From Balanoglossus misakiensis (taxonomy: Eukaryota > Hemichordata), in the NCBI GenBank assembly GCA_040954595.2, contig CM082588.2, forward strand, positions 8,804,001-8,868,000: a stretch of DNA of 64,000 bases, in the 5' to 3' direction. Under the pieces are notes generated by a model that saw only the letters and a program-made list of their open reading frames with translations, did no database searches and was not told the DNA's origin. The translations under genes were made by a program, and so were the position numbers. Of the stretch, positions 35,486-48,540 are shown piece by piece (within the stretch, counting starts at the first letter, position 1; every line of letters starts with the position of its first letter).

Positions 35486-38400
35486 ATGCCTGCTTAAAGG
35501 ACACCGACTTAGCGCGTTGTCTTTCTAATTCGGCGGGGACTTGAGCTTGGTCCCGCCGAGGTAACCGGGAGACGTCGCACACTAGCTGCCCTTCCTTCCC
35601 CTGTTCCCATGCGTTATATATCACGCCTGCTTAAAGGACACCGACTTAGCGCGTTGTCTTTTTAATTCGGCGGGGACTTGATCTTGGTCTCGCCGAGGTA
35701 ACCGGGAGACGTCGCACACTAGCTGCCCTTCCTTCCCCTGTTCCAATGCGTTATATACCGCGCCTTCTTAAGGACACATACTTTGCGCATTGTCTCTCTT
35801 ATTCGGCGGGGACTTGAGCTTGGTCCCGCCGAGGTAACCGGGAGACGTCGCACACTAGCTGCCCTTCCTTCCCCTGTTCCCATGCGTTATATATCACGCC
35901 TGTTTAAAGGACACCGACTTAGCGCGTTGTCTTTCTAATTCGGCGGGGACTTGAGCTTGGTCCCGCCGAGGTAGTGGGGAGACGTCGCACACTAGCTGCC
36001 CTTCCTTCCCCTGTTCCCATGCGTTATATACCACGCCTGCTTAAAGGACACCGACTTAGCGCGTTGTCTTTCTCATTCGGCGGGGACTTGAGCTTGGTCC
36101 CGCCGAGGTAGTGGGGAGACGTCGCACACTAGCTGCCCTTCCTTCCCCTGTTCCAATGCGTTATATACCGCGCCTTCTTAAGGACACAGACTTTGCGCAT
36201 TGTCTCTCTTATTCGGCAGGGACTTGAGCTTGGTCCCGCCGAGGTAGCCGGGAGACGTAGCACACTAGCTGCCCTTCCTTCTCTTGTTCCCATGCGTTAT
36301 ATACCACGCCTGCTTAAAGGACACCGACTTAGCGCGTTGTCTTTTTAATTCGGCGGAGAATTGAGCTTGGTCCCGTCGAGGTAGCGGGGAGATGTCGTAC
36401 ACTAGCTGCCCTTCCTTCCCCTGTTCCAATGCATTATATACCACGCCTGCTTAAAGGACACCGACTTAGCACGTTGTCTTTCTAATTCGGCGGGGACTTG
36501 AGCTTGGTCCCGCCGAGGTAACCGGGACACGACGCACACTAGCTGCCCTTCCTTCCCCTATTCCCCTGCGTTATATACCACGCCTGCTTAAAGGACACCG
36601 ACTTAGCGCGTTGTCTTTCTAATTCGGCGGGGACTTGAGCTTGGTCCCGCCGAGGTAACCGGGAGACGTCGCACACTAGCTGCCCTTCCTTCCCCTGTTC
36701 CCATGCGTTATATATCACGCCTGCTTAAAGGACACCGACTTAGCGCGTTGTCTTTTTAATTCGGCGGGGACTTGATCTTGGTCTCGCCGAGGTAACCGGG
36801 AGACGTCGCACACTAGCTGCCCTTCTTTCCCCTGTTCCAATGCGTTATATACCGCGCCTTCTTAAGGACACATACTTTGCGCATTGTCTCTCTTATTCGG
36901 CGGGGACTTGAGCTTGGTCCCGCCGAGGTAACCGGGAGACGTCGCACACTAGCTGCCCTTCCTTCCCCTGTTCCCATGCGTTATATATCACGCCTGTTTA
37001 AAGGACACCGACTTAGCGCGTTGTCTTTCTAATTCGGCGGGGACTTGAGCTTGGTCCCGCCGAGGTAGTGGGGAGACGTCGCACACTAGCTGCCCTTCCT
37101 TCCCCTGTTCCCATGCGTTATATACCACGCCTGCTTAAAGGACACCGACTTAGCGCGTTGTCTTTCTCATTCGGCGGGGACTCTAGCTTGGTCCCGCCGA
37201 GGTAACAGGGAGACGTCACACACTAGCTGCACTTCCTTCCCCTGTTCCCATGCGTTATATACCACGCCTGCTTAAAGGACACCGACTTAGCACGTTGTCT
37301 TTCTAATTCGGCGGGGACTTGAGCTTGGTCCCGCCGAGGTAACCGGGACACGACGCACACTAGCTGCCCTTCCTTCCCCTATTCCCATGCGTTATATACC
37401 ACGCCTGCTTAAAGGACACCGACTTAACGCGTTGTCTTTCTAATTCGGCGGGGACTTGAGCTTGGTCCCGCCGAGGTAACCGGGAGACGTCGCACACTAG
37501 CTGCCCTTCCTTCCCCTGTTCCCATGCGTTATATATCACGCCTGCTTAAAGGACACCGACTTAGCGCGTTGTCTTTTTAATTCGGCGGAGAATTGAGCTT
37601 GGTCCCGCCGAGGTAGTGGGGAGACGTCGCACACTAGCTGCCCTTCCTTCCCCTGTTCCAATGCGTTATATACCGCGCCTTCTTAAGGACACAGACTTTG
37701 CGCATTGTCTCTCTTATTCGGCGGGGACTTGAGCTTGGTCCCGCCGAGGTAACCGGGAGACGTCGCACACTAGCTGCCCTTCCTTTTCCTGTTCCCATGC
37801 GTTATATACCACACCTGCTTAAAGGACACCGACTTAGCGCGATGTCTTTCTAATTCGGCGGGGACTTGAGCTTGGTCCCGCCGAGGTAACAGGGGAGACG
37901 TCGCACACTAGCTGCACTTCCTTTCCCTGTTCCCATGCGTTATATACCACGCCTGCTTAAAGGACACCGACTTAGCACGTTGTCTTTTTAATTCGGCGGG
38001 GACTTGAGCTTGGTCCCGCCGAGGTAGCCGGGAGACGTCGCACACTAGCTGCCCTTCCTTCTCTTGTTCCCATGCGTTATATACCACGCCTGCTTAAAGG
38101 ACACCGACTTAGCGTGTTGTCTTTCTAATTCTGCGGGGACTTGAGCTTGGTCCCGCCGCGGTAGCAGGGAGACGTCGCACACTAGCTGCACTTCCTTCCC
38201 CTGTTCCCATGCGTTATATACCACGCCTGCTTAAAGGACACCGACTTGGCGCGTTGTCTTTCTAATTCGGCGGGGACTTGAGCTTGGTCTCGCCGAGGTA
38301 ACCGGGAGACGTCGCACACTAGCTGCCTTTCCTTCCCCTGTTCCCGTGCGTTATATACCACGCCTGCTTAAAGGACACCGACTTAGCGTGTTGTCTTTCT

Positions 38401-41400
38401 AATTCTGCGGGGACTTGAGCTTGGTCCCGTCGCGGTAGCAGGGAGACGTCGCACACTAGCTGCACTTCCTTCCCCTGTTCCCATGCGTTATATACCACGC
38501 CTGCTTAAAGGACACCGACTTGGCGCGTTGTCTTTCTAATTCGGCGGGGACTTGAGCTTGGTCTCGCCGAGGTAGCCGGGAGACGTCGCACACTAGCTGC
38601 CCTTCCTTCTCTTGTTCCCATGCGTTATATACCACGCCTGCTTAAAGGACACCGACTTGGCGCGTTGTCTTTCTAATTAGGCGGGGACTTGATCTTGGTC
38701 TCGCCGAGGTAACCGGGAGACGTCGCACACTAGCTGCCCTTCCTTCCCCTGTTCCAATGCGTTATATACCGCGCCTTCTTAAGGACACAGACTTTGCGCA
38801 TTGTCTCTCTTATTCGGCGGGGACTTGAGCTTGGTCCCGCCGAGGTAACCGGGAGACGTCGCACACTAGCTGCCCTTCCTTTTCCTGTTCCCATGCGTTA
38901 TATACCACACCTGCTTAAAGGACACCGACTTAGCGCGTTGTCTTTTTAATTCGGCGGAGAATTGAGCTTGGTCCCGCCGAGGTAGTGGGGAGACGTCGCA
39001 CACTAGCTGCCCTTCCTTCCCCTGTTCCAATGCGTTATATACCGCGCCTTCTTAAGGACACAGACTTTGCGCATTGTCTCTCTTATTCGGCGGGGACTTC
39101 AGCTTGGTCCTGCCGAGGTAACCGGGAGACGTCGCACACTAGCTGCCCTTCCTTTTCCTGTTCCCATGCGTTATATACCACACCTGCTTAAAGGACACCG
39201 ACTTAGCGCGATGTCTTTCTAATTCGGCGGGGACTTGAGCTTGGTCCCGCCGAGATAACAGGGGAGACGTCGCACACTAGCTGCACTTCCTTCCCCTGTT
39301 CCCATGCGTTATATACCACGCCTGCTTAAAGGACACCGACTTAGCACGTTGTCTTTTTAATTCGGCGGGGACTTGAGCTTGGTCCCGCCGAGGTAGCCGG
39401 GAGACGTCGCACACTAGCTGCCGTTCCTTCTCTTGTTCCCATGCGTTATAAACCACGCCTTCTTAAAGGACACCGACTTAGCGCGTTGTCTTTCTAATTC
39501 GGCGGGGACTTGAGCTTGGTCCCGACGAGGTAACAGGGAGACGTCGCACACTAGCTGCACTTCCTTCCCCTGTTCCCATGCGTTATATACCACGCCTGCT
39601 TAAAGGACACCGACTTAGCACGTTGTCTTTCTAATTCGGCGGGGACTTGAGCTTGGTCCCGCCGAGGTAACCGGGACACGACGCACACTAGCTGCCCTTC
39701 CTTCCCCTATTCCCATGCGTTATATACCACGCCTGCTTAAAGGACACCGACTTAGCGCGTTGTCTTTCTAATTCGGCGGGGACTTGAGCTTGGTCCCGCC
39801 GAGGTAACCGGGAGACGTCGCACACTGGCTGCCCTTCCTTCCCCTGTTCCCATGCGTTATATATCACGCCTGTTTAAAGGACACCGACTTAGCGCGTTGT
39901 CTTTCTAATTCGGCGGGGACTTGAGCTTGGTCCCGCCGAGGTAACAGGGGAGACGTCGCACACTAGCTGCACTTCCTTCCCCTGTTCCAATGCGTTATAT
40001 ACCGCGCCTTCTTAAGGACACAGACTTTGCGCATTGTCTCTCTTATTCGGCGGGGACTTGAGCTTGGTCCCGCCGAGGTAACCGGGAGACGTCGCACACT
40101 AGCTGCCCTTCCTTTTCCTGTTCCCATACGTTATATACCACGCCTGCTTAAAGGACACCGACTTAGCGCGTTGTCTTTTTAATTCGGCGGAGAATTGAGC
40201 TTGGTCCCGCCGAGGTAGTGGGGAGACGTCGCACACTAGCTGCCCTTCCTTCCCCTGTTCCAATGCGTTATATACCGCGCCTTCTTAAGGACACAGACTT
40301 TGCGCATTGTCTCTCTTATTCGGCGGGAACTTGAGCTTGGTCCTGCCGAGGTAACCGGGAGACGTCGCACACTAGCTGCCCTTCCTTTTCCTGTTCCCAT
40401 GCGTTATATACCACACCTGCTTAAAGGACACCGACTTAGCGCGATGTCTTTCTAATTCGGCGGGGACTTGAGCTTGGTCCCGCCGAGATAACAGGGGAGA
40501 CGTCGCACACTAGCTGCACTTCCTTCCCCTGTTCCCATGCGTTATATACCACGCCTGCTTAAAGGACACCGACTTAGCACGTTGTCTTTTTAATTCGGCG
40601 GGGACTTGAGCTTGGTCCCGCCGAGGTAGCCGGGAGACGTCGCACACTAGCTGCCGTTCCTTCTCTTGTTCCCATGCGTTATATACCACGCCTGCTTAAA
40701 GGACACCGACTTAGCGCCTTGTCTTTCTAATTCGGCGGGGACTTGAGCTTGGTCCCGACGAGGTAACAGGGAGACGTCGCACACTAGCTGCACTTCCTTC
40801 CCCTGTTCCCATGCGTTATATACCACGCCTGCTTAAAGGACACCGACTTAGCACGTTGTCTTTCTAATTCGGCGGGGACTTGAGCTTGGTCCCGCCGAGG
40901 TAACCGGGACACGACGCACACTAGCTGCCCTTCCTTCCCCTATTCCCATGCGTTATATACCACGCCTGCTTAAAGGACACCGACTTAGCGCGTTGTCTTT
41001 CTAATTCGGCGGGGACTTGAGCTTGGTCCCGCCGAGGTAACCGGGAGACGTCGCACACTGGCTGCCCTTCCTTCCCCTGTTCCCATGCGTTATATATCAC
41101 GCCTGTTTAAAGGACACCAACTTAGCGCGTTGTCTTTCTAATTCGGCGGGGACTTGAGCTTGGTCCCGCCGAGGTAGTGGGGAGAAGTCGCACACTATCT
41201 GCCCTTCCTTCCCCTGTTCCAATGCGTTATAAACCGCGCCTTCTTAAGGACACAGACTTTGCGCATTGTCTCTCTTATTCGGCGGGGACTTGAGCTTGGT
41301 CCCGCCGAGGTAACCGGGAGACGTCGCACACTAGCTGCCCTTCCTTTTCCTGTTCCCATGCGTTATATACCACACCTGCTTAAAGGACACCGACTTAGCA

Positions 41401-42440
41401 CGTTGTCTTTCTAATTCGGCGGGGACTTGAGCTTGGTCCCGCCGAGGTAACCGGGAGATGTCGCACACTAGCTGCCCTTCCTTCCCCTGTTCCAATGCAT
41501 TATATACCACGCCTGCTTAAAGGACACCAACTTAGCGCCTTGTCTTTATAATTCTGTGAGGACTTGAGCTTGGTTCCGCAGAGGCAGCCAGGACACGACG
41601 CACACTAGCTGCCCTTCCTTCCCCTGTTCCCATGCGTTATATATCACGCCTGTTTAAAGGACACCGACTTATCGCGTTGTCTTTCTAATTTGGCGGGGAC
41701 TTGAGCTTGGTCCCGCCGAGGTAGTGGGGAGACGTCGCACACTAGCTGCCCTTCCTTCCCCTGTTCCCATGCGTTATATCCCACGCCTGCTTAAAGGACA
41801 CCGACTTAGCGCGTTGTCTTTCTAATTCGGCGGGGACTTGAGCTTGGTCCCGCCGAGGTAACAGGGAGACGTCGCACACTAGCTGCACTTCCTTCCCCTG
41901 TTCCCATGCGTTATATACCACGCCTGCTTAAAGGACACCGACTTAGCGCGTTGTCTTTCTAATTCGGCGGGGACTTGAGCTTGGTCCCGCCGAGGTAACC
42001 GGGAGACGTCGCACACTAGCTGCCCTTCCTTCCCCTGTTCCCATGCGTTATATATCACGCCTGTTTAAAGGAAACCGACTTAGCGCGTTGTCTTTCTATT
42101 TCGGCGGGGACTTGAGCTTGGTCCCGCCGAAGCAGTGGGGAGACGTCGCACACTAGCTGCCCTTCCTTCCCCTGTTCCAATGCGTTATATACCGCGCCTT
42201 CTTAAGGACACAGACTTTGCGCATTGTCTTTCTAATTCGGCGGGGACTTGAGCTTGGTCCCGCCGAGGTAACCGGGAGATGTCGCACACTAGCTGCCCTT
42301 CCTTCCCCTGTTCCAATGCATTATATACCACGCCTGCTTAAAGGACACCAACTTAGCGCCTTGTCATTATAATTCTGTGGGGACTTGAGCTTGGTTCCGC
42401 AGAGGCAGCCAGGACACGACGCACACTAGCTGCCCTTCCT
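35486..42440 (+). repeat. Long higher-order unit C4 (about 6955 bp)
   Basis: C4 matches C3 at an offset of 5201 bp up to the C3 truncation, and C2 at 13003 bp through its tail. It has a single 8-monomer block (cgtagcac at 36256) where C2 has three copies of this variant. It ends near 42440: after the tcattataattctg monomer it continues with cacgcctgttt and cttatcgcg monomers instead of the cctattccc and attcgtcgggg monomers found after the same point in C2. Confidence 0.85.
36256..37175 (+). repeat. 8-monomer block, single copy
   Basis: Only one cgtagcac variant is present (36256) before the closing ggggactcta monomer at 37176, so C4 has not kept or gained the tandem copies. Confidence 0.8.
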
Positions 42441-43610
42441 TCCCCTGTTCCCATGCGTTATATATCACGCCTGTTTAAAGGACACCGACTTATCGCGTTG
42501 TCTTTCTAATTCGGCGGGGACTTGAGCTTGGTCCCGCCGAGGTAGTGGGGAGACGTCGCACACTAGCTGCCCTTCCTTCCCCTGTTCCCATGCGTTATAT
42601 ACCACGCCTGCTTAAAGGACACCGACTTAGCGCGTTGTCTTTCTAATTCGGCGGGGACTTGAGCTTGGTCCCGCCGAGGTAACAGGGAGACGTCGCACAC
42701 TAGCTGCACTTCCTTCCCCTGTTCCCATGCGTTATATACCACGCCTGCTTAAAGGACACCGACTTAGCACGTTGTCTTTCTAATTCGGCGGGGACTTGAG
42801 CTTGGTCCCGCCGAGGTAACCGGGACACGACGCACACTAGCTGCCCTTCCTTCCCCCTATTCCCATGCGTTATATACCACGCCTGCTTAAAGGACACCGA
42901 CTTAGCGCGTTGTCTTTCTAATTCGGCGGGGACTTGAGCTTGGTCCCGCCGAGGTAACCGGGAGACGTCGCACACTAGCTGCCCTTCCTTCCCCTGTTCC
43001 CATGCGTTATATATCACGCCTGTTTAAAGGAAACCGACTTAGCGCGTTGTCTTTCTAATTCGGCGGGGACTTGAGCTTGGTCCCGCCGAAGCAGTGGGGA
43101 GACGTCGCACACTAGCTGCCCTTCCTTCCCCTGTTGCAATGCGTTATATACCGCGCCTTCTTAAGGACACAGACTTTGCGCATTGTCTCTCTTATTCGGC
43201 GGGGACTTGAGCTTGGTCCCGCCGAGGTAACCGGGAGACGTCGCACACTAGCTGCCCTTCCTTTTCCTGTTCCCATGCGTTATATACCACACCTGCTTAA
43301 AGGACACCGACTTAGCGCGATGTCTTTCTAATTCGGCGGGGACTTGAGCTTGGTCCCGCCGCGGTAACAGGGGAGACGTCGCACACTAGCTGCACTTCCT
43401 TCCCCTGTTCCCATGCGTTTTATACCATGCCTGCTTAAAGGACACCGACTTAGCACGTTGTCTTTTTAATTCGGCGGGGACTTGAGCTTGGTCCCGCCGA
43501 GGTAGCCAGGAGACGTCGCACACTAGCTGCCCTTCCTTCTCTTGTTCCCATGCGTTATATACCACGCCTGCTTAAAGGACACCGACTTAGCGTGTTGTCT
43601 TTCTAATTCT
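42441..43610 (+). repeat. Block D1, copy a
   Basis: This block recurs at 44633-45800 at an offset of 2192 bp (16 monomers). Both copies share the rare extra cytosine in ttccccctattccc (about 42852 and 45045) and the aagca(g/t)tgggg monomer (about 43089 and 45281). Confidence 0.82.
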
Positions 43611-44632
43611 GCGGAGACTTGAGCTTGGTCCCGCCGAGGTAGTTGGGAGACGTCGCACACTAGCTGCCCTTCCTTCCCCTGTTCCCATGCGTTATATCCC
43701 ACGCCTGCTTAAAGGACACCGACTTAGCGCGTTGTCTTTCTAATTCGGCGGGGACTTGAGCTTGGTCCCGACGAGGTAACAGGGAGACGTCGCACACTAG
43801 CTGCACTTCCTTCCCCTGTTCCCATGCGTTATATACCACGCCTGCTTAAAGGACACCGACTTAGCACGTTGTCTTTCTAATTCGGCGGGGACTTGAGCTT
43901 GGTCCCGCCGAGGTAACCGGGACACGACGCACACTAGCTGCCCTTCCTTCCCCTATTCCCATGCGTTATATACCACGCCTGCTTAAAGGACACCGACTTA
44001 GCGCGTTGTCTTTCTAATTCGGCGGGGACTTGAGCTTGGTCCCGCCGAGGTAACCGGGAGACGTCGCACACTGGCTGCCCTTCCTTCCCCTGTTCCCATG
44101 CGTTATATATCACGCCTGTTTAAAGGACACCGACTTAGCGCGTTGTCTTTCTAATTCGGCGGGGACTTGAGCTTGGTCCCGCCGAGGTAGTGGGGAGAAG
44201 TCGCACACTATCTGCCCTTCCTTCCCCTGTTCCAATGCGTTATATACCGCGCCTTCTTAAGGACACAGACTTTGCGCATTGTCTCTCTTATTCGGCGGGG
44301 ACTTGAGCTTGGTCCCGCCGAGGTAACCGGGAGACGTCGCACACTAGCTGCCCTTCCTTTTCCTGTTCCCATGCGTTATATACCACACCTGCTTAAAGGA
44401 CACCGACTTAGCACGTTGTCTTTCTAATTCGGCGGGGACTTGAGCTTGGTCCCGCCGAGGTAACCGGGAGATGTCGCACACTAGCTGCCCTTCCTTCCCC
44501 TGTTCCAATGCATTATATACCACGCCTGCTTAAAGGACACCAACTTAGCGCCTTGTCTTTATAATTCTGTGGGGACTTGAGCTTGGTTCCGCAGAGGCAG
44601 CCAGGACACGACGCACACTAGCTGCCCTTCCT
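43611..44632 (+). repeat. Transposed copy of the C4 tail between the two D1 blocks
   Basis: This stretch matches 40.6-41.6 kb in C4 at an offset of 3013 bp (22 monomers). It shares the rare gagaagtcgcacactatctg run (41182 and 44195) and the agcacgttg monomer (41398 and 44411). It has a few private differences, such as tatatcccacgcc near 43694. Confidence 0.8.
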
Positions 44633-45800
44633 TCCCCTGTTCCCATGCGTTATATATCACGCCTGTTTAAAGGACACCGACTTATCGCGTTGTCTTTCTA
44701 ATTCGGCGGGGACTTGAGCTTGGTCCCGCCGAGGTAGTGGGGAGACGTCGCACACTAGCTGCCCTTCCTTCCCCTGTTCCCATGCGTTATATACCACGCC
44801 TGCTTAAAGGACACCGACTTAGCGCGTTGTCTTTCTAATTCGGCGGGGACTTGAGCTTGGTCCCGCCGAGGTAACAGGGAGACGTCGCACACTAGCTGCA
44901 CTTCCTTCCCCTGTTCCCATGCGTTATATACCACGCCTGCTTAAAGGACACCGACTTAGCACGTTGTCTTTTTAATTCGGCGGGGACTTGAGCTTGGTCC
45001 CGCCGAGGTAACCGGGACACGACGCACACTAGCTGCCCTTCCTTCCCCCTATTCCCATGCGTTATATACCACGCCTGCTTAAAGGACACCGACTTAGCGC
45101 GTTGTCTTTCTAATTCGGCGGGGACTTGAGCTTGGTCCCGCCGAGGTAACCGGGAGACGTCGCACACTAGCTGACCTTCCTTCCCCTGTTCCCATGCGTT
45201 ATATATCACGCCTGTTTAAAGGACACCGACTTAGCGCGTTGTCTTTCTAATTCGGCGGGGACTTGAGCTTGGTCCCGCCGAAGCATTGGGGAGACGTCGC
45301 ACACTAGCTGCCCTTCCTTCCCCTGTTCCAATGCGTTATATACCGCGCCTTCTTAAGGACACAGACTTTGCGCATTGTCTCTCTTATTCGGCGGGGACTT
45401 GAGCTTGGTCCCGCCGAGGTAACCGGGAGACGTCGCACACTAGCTGCCCTTCCTTTTCCTGTTCCCATGCGTTATATACCACACCTGCTTAAAGGACACC
45501 GACTTAGCGCGATGTCTTTCTAATTCGGCGGGGACTTGAGCTTGGTCCCGCCGAGGTAACAGGGGAGACGTCGCACACTAGCTGCACTTCCTTCCCCTGT
45601 TCCCATGCGTTATATACCACGCCTGCTTAAAGGACACCGACTTAGCACGTTGTCTTTTTAATTCGGCGGGGACTTGAGCTTGGTCCCGCCGAGGTAGCCG
45701 GGAGACGTCGCACACTAGCTGCCCTTCCTTCTCTTGTTCCCATGCGTTATATACCACGCCTGCTTAAAGGACACCGACTTAGCGTGTTGTCTTTCTAATT
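44633..45800 (+). repeat. Block D1, copy b
   Basis: This is the second copy of block D1, 2192 bp after the first. It differs at single bases, for example aagcattgggg for aagcagtgggg and ctgaccttcc for ctgcccttcc near 45172. After it the array switches to the D2 series. Confidence 0.82.
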
Positions 45801-48540
45801 CTGCGGGGACTTGAGCTTGGTCCCGCCGCGGTAGCAGGGAGACGTCGCACACTAGCTGCACTTCCTTCCCCTGTTCCCATGCGTTATATACCACGCCTGC
45901 TTAAAGGACACCGACTTGGCGCGTTGTCTTTCTAATTCGGCGGGGACTTGAGCTTGGTCCCGCCGAGGTAGCCGGGAGACGTCGCACACTAGCTGCCCTT
46001 CCTTCTCTTGTTCCCATGCGTTATATACCACGCCTGCTTAAAGGACACCGACTTGGCGCGTTGTCTTTCTAATTCGGCGGGGACTTGATCTTGGTTTCGC
46101 CGAGGTAACCGGGAGACGTCGCACACTAGCTGCCCTTCCTTTTCCTGTTCCCATGCGTTATATACCACACCTGCTTAAAGGACACCGACTTAGCGCGTTG
46201 TCTTTCTAATTCGGCGGGGACTTGAGCTTGGTCCCGCAGAGGTAACAGGGGAGACGTCGCACACTAGCTGCACTTCCTTCCCCTGTTCCCATGCGTTATA
46301 TACCACGCCTGCTTAAAGGACACCGACTTAGCACGTTGTCTTTTTAATTCGGCGGGGACTTGAGCTTGGTCCCGCCGAGGTAGCCGGGAGACGTCGCACA
46401 CTAGCTGCCCTTCCTTCTCTTGTTCCCATGCGTTATATACCACGCCTGCTTAAAGGACACCGACTTAGCGTGTTGTCTTTCTAATTCGGTGGGGACTTGA
46501 GCTTGGTCCCGCCGAGGTAACCGGGAGATGTCGCACACTAGCTGCCCTTCCTTCCCCTGTTTCCATGCGTTATATACCACGCCTGCTTAAAGGACACAGA
46601 CTTAGCGCGTTGTCTTTCTAATTCGGCGGGGACTTGAGCTTGGTCCCGCCGAGGTAACAGGGAGACGTCGCACACTAGCTGCACTTCCTTTCCATGTTCC
46701 CATGCGTTATATACCACGCCTGCTTAAAGGACACCGACTTAGCACGTTGTCTTTCTAATTCGGCGGGGACTTGAGCTTGGTCCCGCCGAGGTAACCGGGA
46801 CACGACGCACACTAGCTGCCCTTCCTTCCCCTATTCCCATGCGTTATATACCACGCCTGCTTAAAGGACACCGACTTAGCGCGTTGTCTTTCTAATTCGG
46901 CGGGGACTTGAGCTTGGTCCCGCCGAGGTAACCGGGAGACGTCGCACACTAGCTGCACTTCCTTCCCCTGTTCCCATGCGTTATATACCACGCCTGCTTA
47001 AAGGACACCGACTTGGCGCGATGTCTTTCTAATTCGGCGGGGACTTGAGCTTGGTCCCGCCGAGGTAACAGGGGAGACGTTTCACACTATCTGCCCTTCC
47101 TTCCCCTGTTCCAATGCGTTATATACCGCGCCTTCTTAAGGACACAGACTTTGCGCATTGTCTCTCTTATTCGGCGGGGACTTGAGCTTGGTCCCGCCGA
47201 GGTAACCGGGAGACGTCGCACACTAGCTGCCCTTCCTTTTCCTGTTCCCATGCGTTATATACCACGCCTGCTTAAAGGACACCGACTTAGCGTGTTGTCT
47301 TTCTAATTCTGCGGGGACTTGAGCTTGGTCCCGCCGAGGTAGTGGGGAGACGTCGCACACTAGCTGCCCTTCCTTCCCTGTTCCCATGCGTTATATACCA
47401 CGCCTGCTTAAAGGACACCGACTTAGCGCGTTGTCTTTCTCATTCGGCGGGGACTTGAGCTTGGTCCCGCCGAGGTAACAGGGAGACGTCGCACACTAGT
47501 TGCACTTCCTTCCCCTGTTCCAATGCGTTATATACCACGCCTGCTTAAAGGACACCGACTTAGCACGTTGTCTTTCTAATTCGGCGGGGACTTGAGCTTG
47601 GTCCCGCCGAGGTAACCGGGACACGACGCACACTAGCTGCCCTTCCTTCCCCTATTCCCATGCGTTATATACCACGCCTGCTTAAAGGACACCGACTTAG
47701 CGCGTTGTCTTTCTAATTCGGCGGGGACTTGAGCTTGGTCCCGCCGAGGTAACCGGGAGACGTCGCACACTAGCTGCCCTTCCTTCCCCTGTTCCCATGC
47801 GTTATATATCACGCCTGCTTAAAGGACACCGACTTAGCGCGTTGTCTTTTTAATTCGGCGGAGAATTGAGCTTGGTCCCGCCGAGGTAGTGGGGAGACGT
47901 CGCACACTAGCTGCCCTTCCTTCCCCTGTTCCAATGCGTTATATACCGCGCCTTCTTAAGGACACAGACTTTGCGCATTGTCTCTCTTATTCGGCGGGGA
48001 CTTGAACTTGGTCCCGCCGAGGTAACCGGGAGACGTCGCACACTAGCTGCCCTTCCTTTTCCTGTTCCCATGCGTTATATACCACACCTGCTTAAAGGAC
48101 ACCGACTTAGCGCGATGTCTTTCTAATTCGGCGGGGACTTGAGCTTGGTCCCGCCGAGGTAACAGGGGAGACGTCGCACACTAGCTGCACTTCCTTTCCC
48201 TGTTCCCATGCGTTATATACAACGCCTGCTTAAAGGACACCGACTTAGCACGTTGTCTTTTTAATTCGGCGGGGACTTGAGCTTGGTCCCGCCGAGGTAG
48301 CCGGGAGACATCGCACACTAGCTGCCCTTCCTTCTCTTGTTCCCATGCGTTATATACCACGCCTGCTTAAAGGACACCGACTTAGCACGTTGTCTTTTTA
48401 ATTCGGCGGGGACTTGAGCTTGGTCCCGCCGAGGTAGCCGGGAGACGTCGCACACTAGCTGCCCTTCCTTCTCTTGTTCCCATGCGTTATATACCACGCC
48501 TGCTTAAAGGACACCGACTTAGCGTGTTGTCTTTCTAATT
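45801..48540 (+). repeat. D2 unit 1 (2740 bp, 20 monomers)
   Basis: D2 units are counted from the ctgcgggg...cccgccgcggtagcagg monomer, which occurs at 45801, 48541, 51420, 53749, 55940, 58270, 60187 and 63333. This first unit includes the singular ttcacactatctg variant (47081), which recurs 7400 bp later at 54481 together with the shortened ttccttccctgttccc monomer. Confidence 0.8.

Noticed and set aside
17360-39191. Identical 68-codon open frames at 17360, 25982, 33784 and 38985
   Set aside because: They lie wholly inside satellite monomers, begin at a variant that happens to create a start codon, and recur only because the four long units are near-identical. The 137-bp monomer changes frame at each boundary, so no protein repeat is maintained.
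42700-45209. Minus-strand 105-codon open frames at 42700-43017 and 44892-45209
   Set aside because: They are reverse-strand readings through about two and a third monomers, made slightly longer by the extra cytosine in ttccccctattccc. There is no sign of coding constraint.
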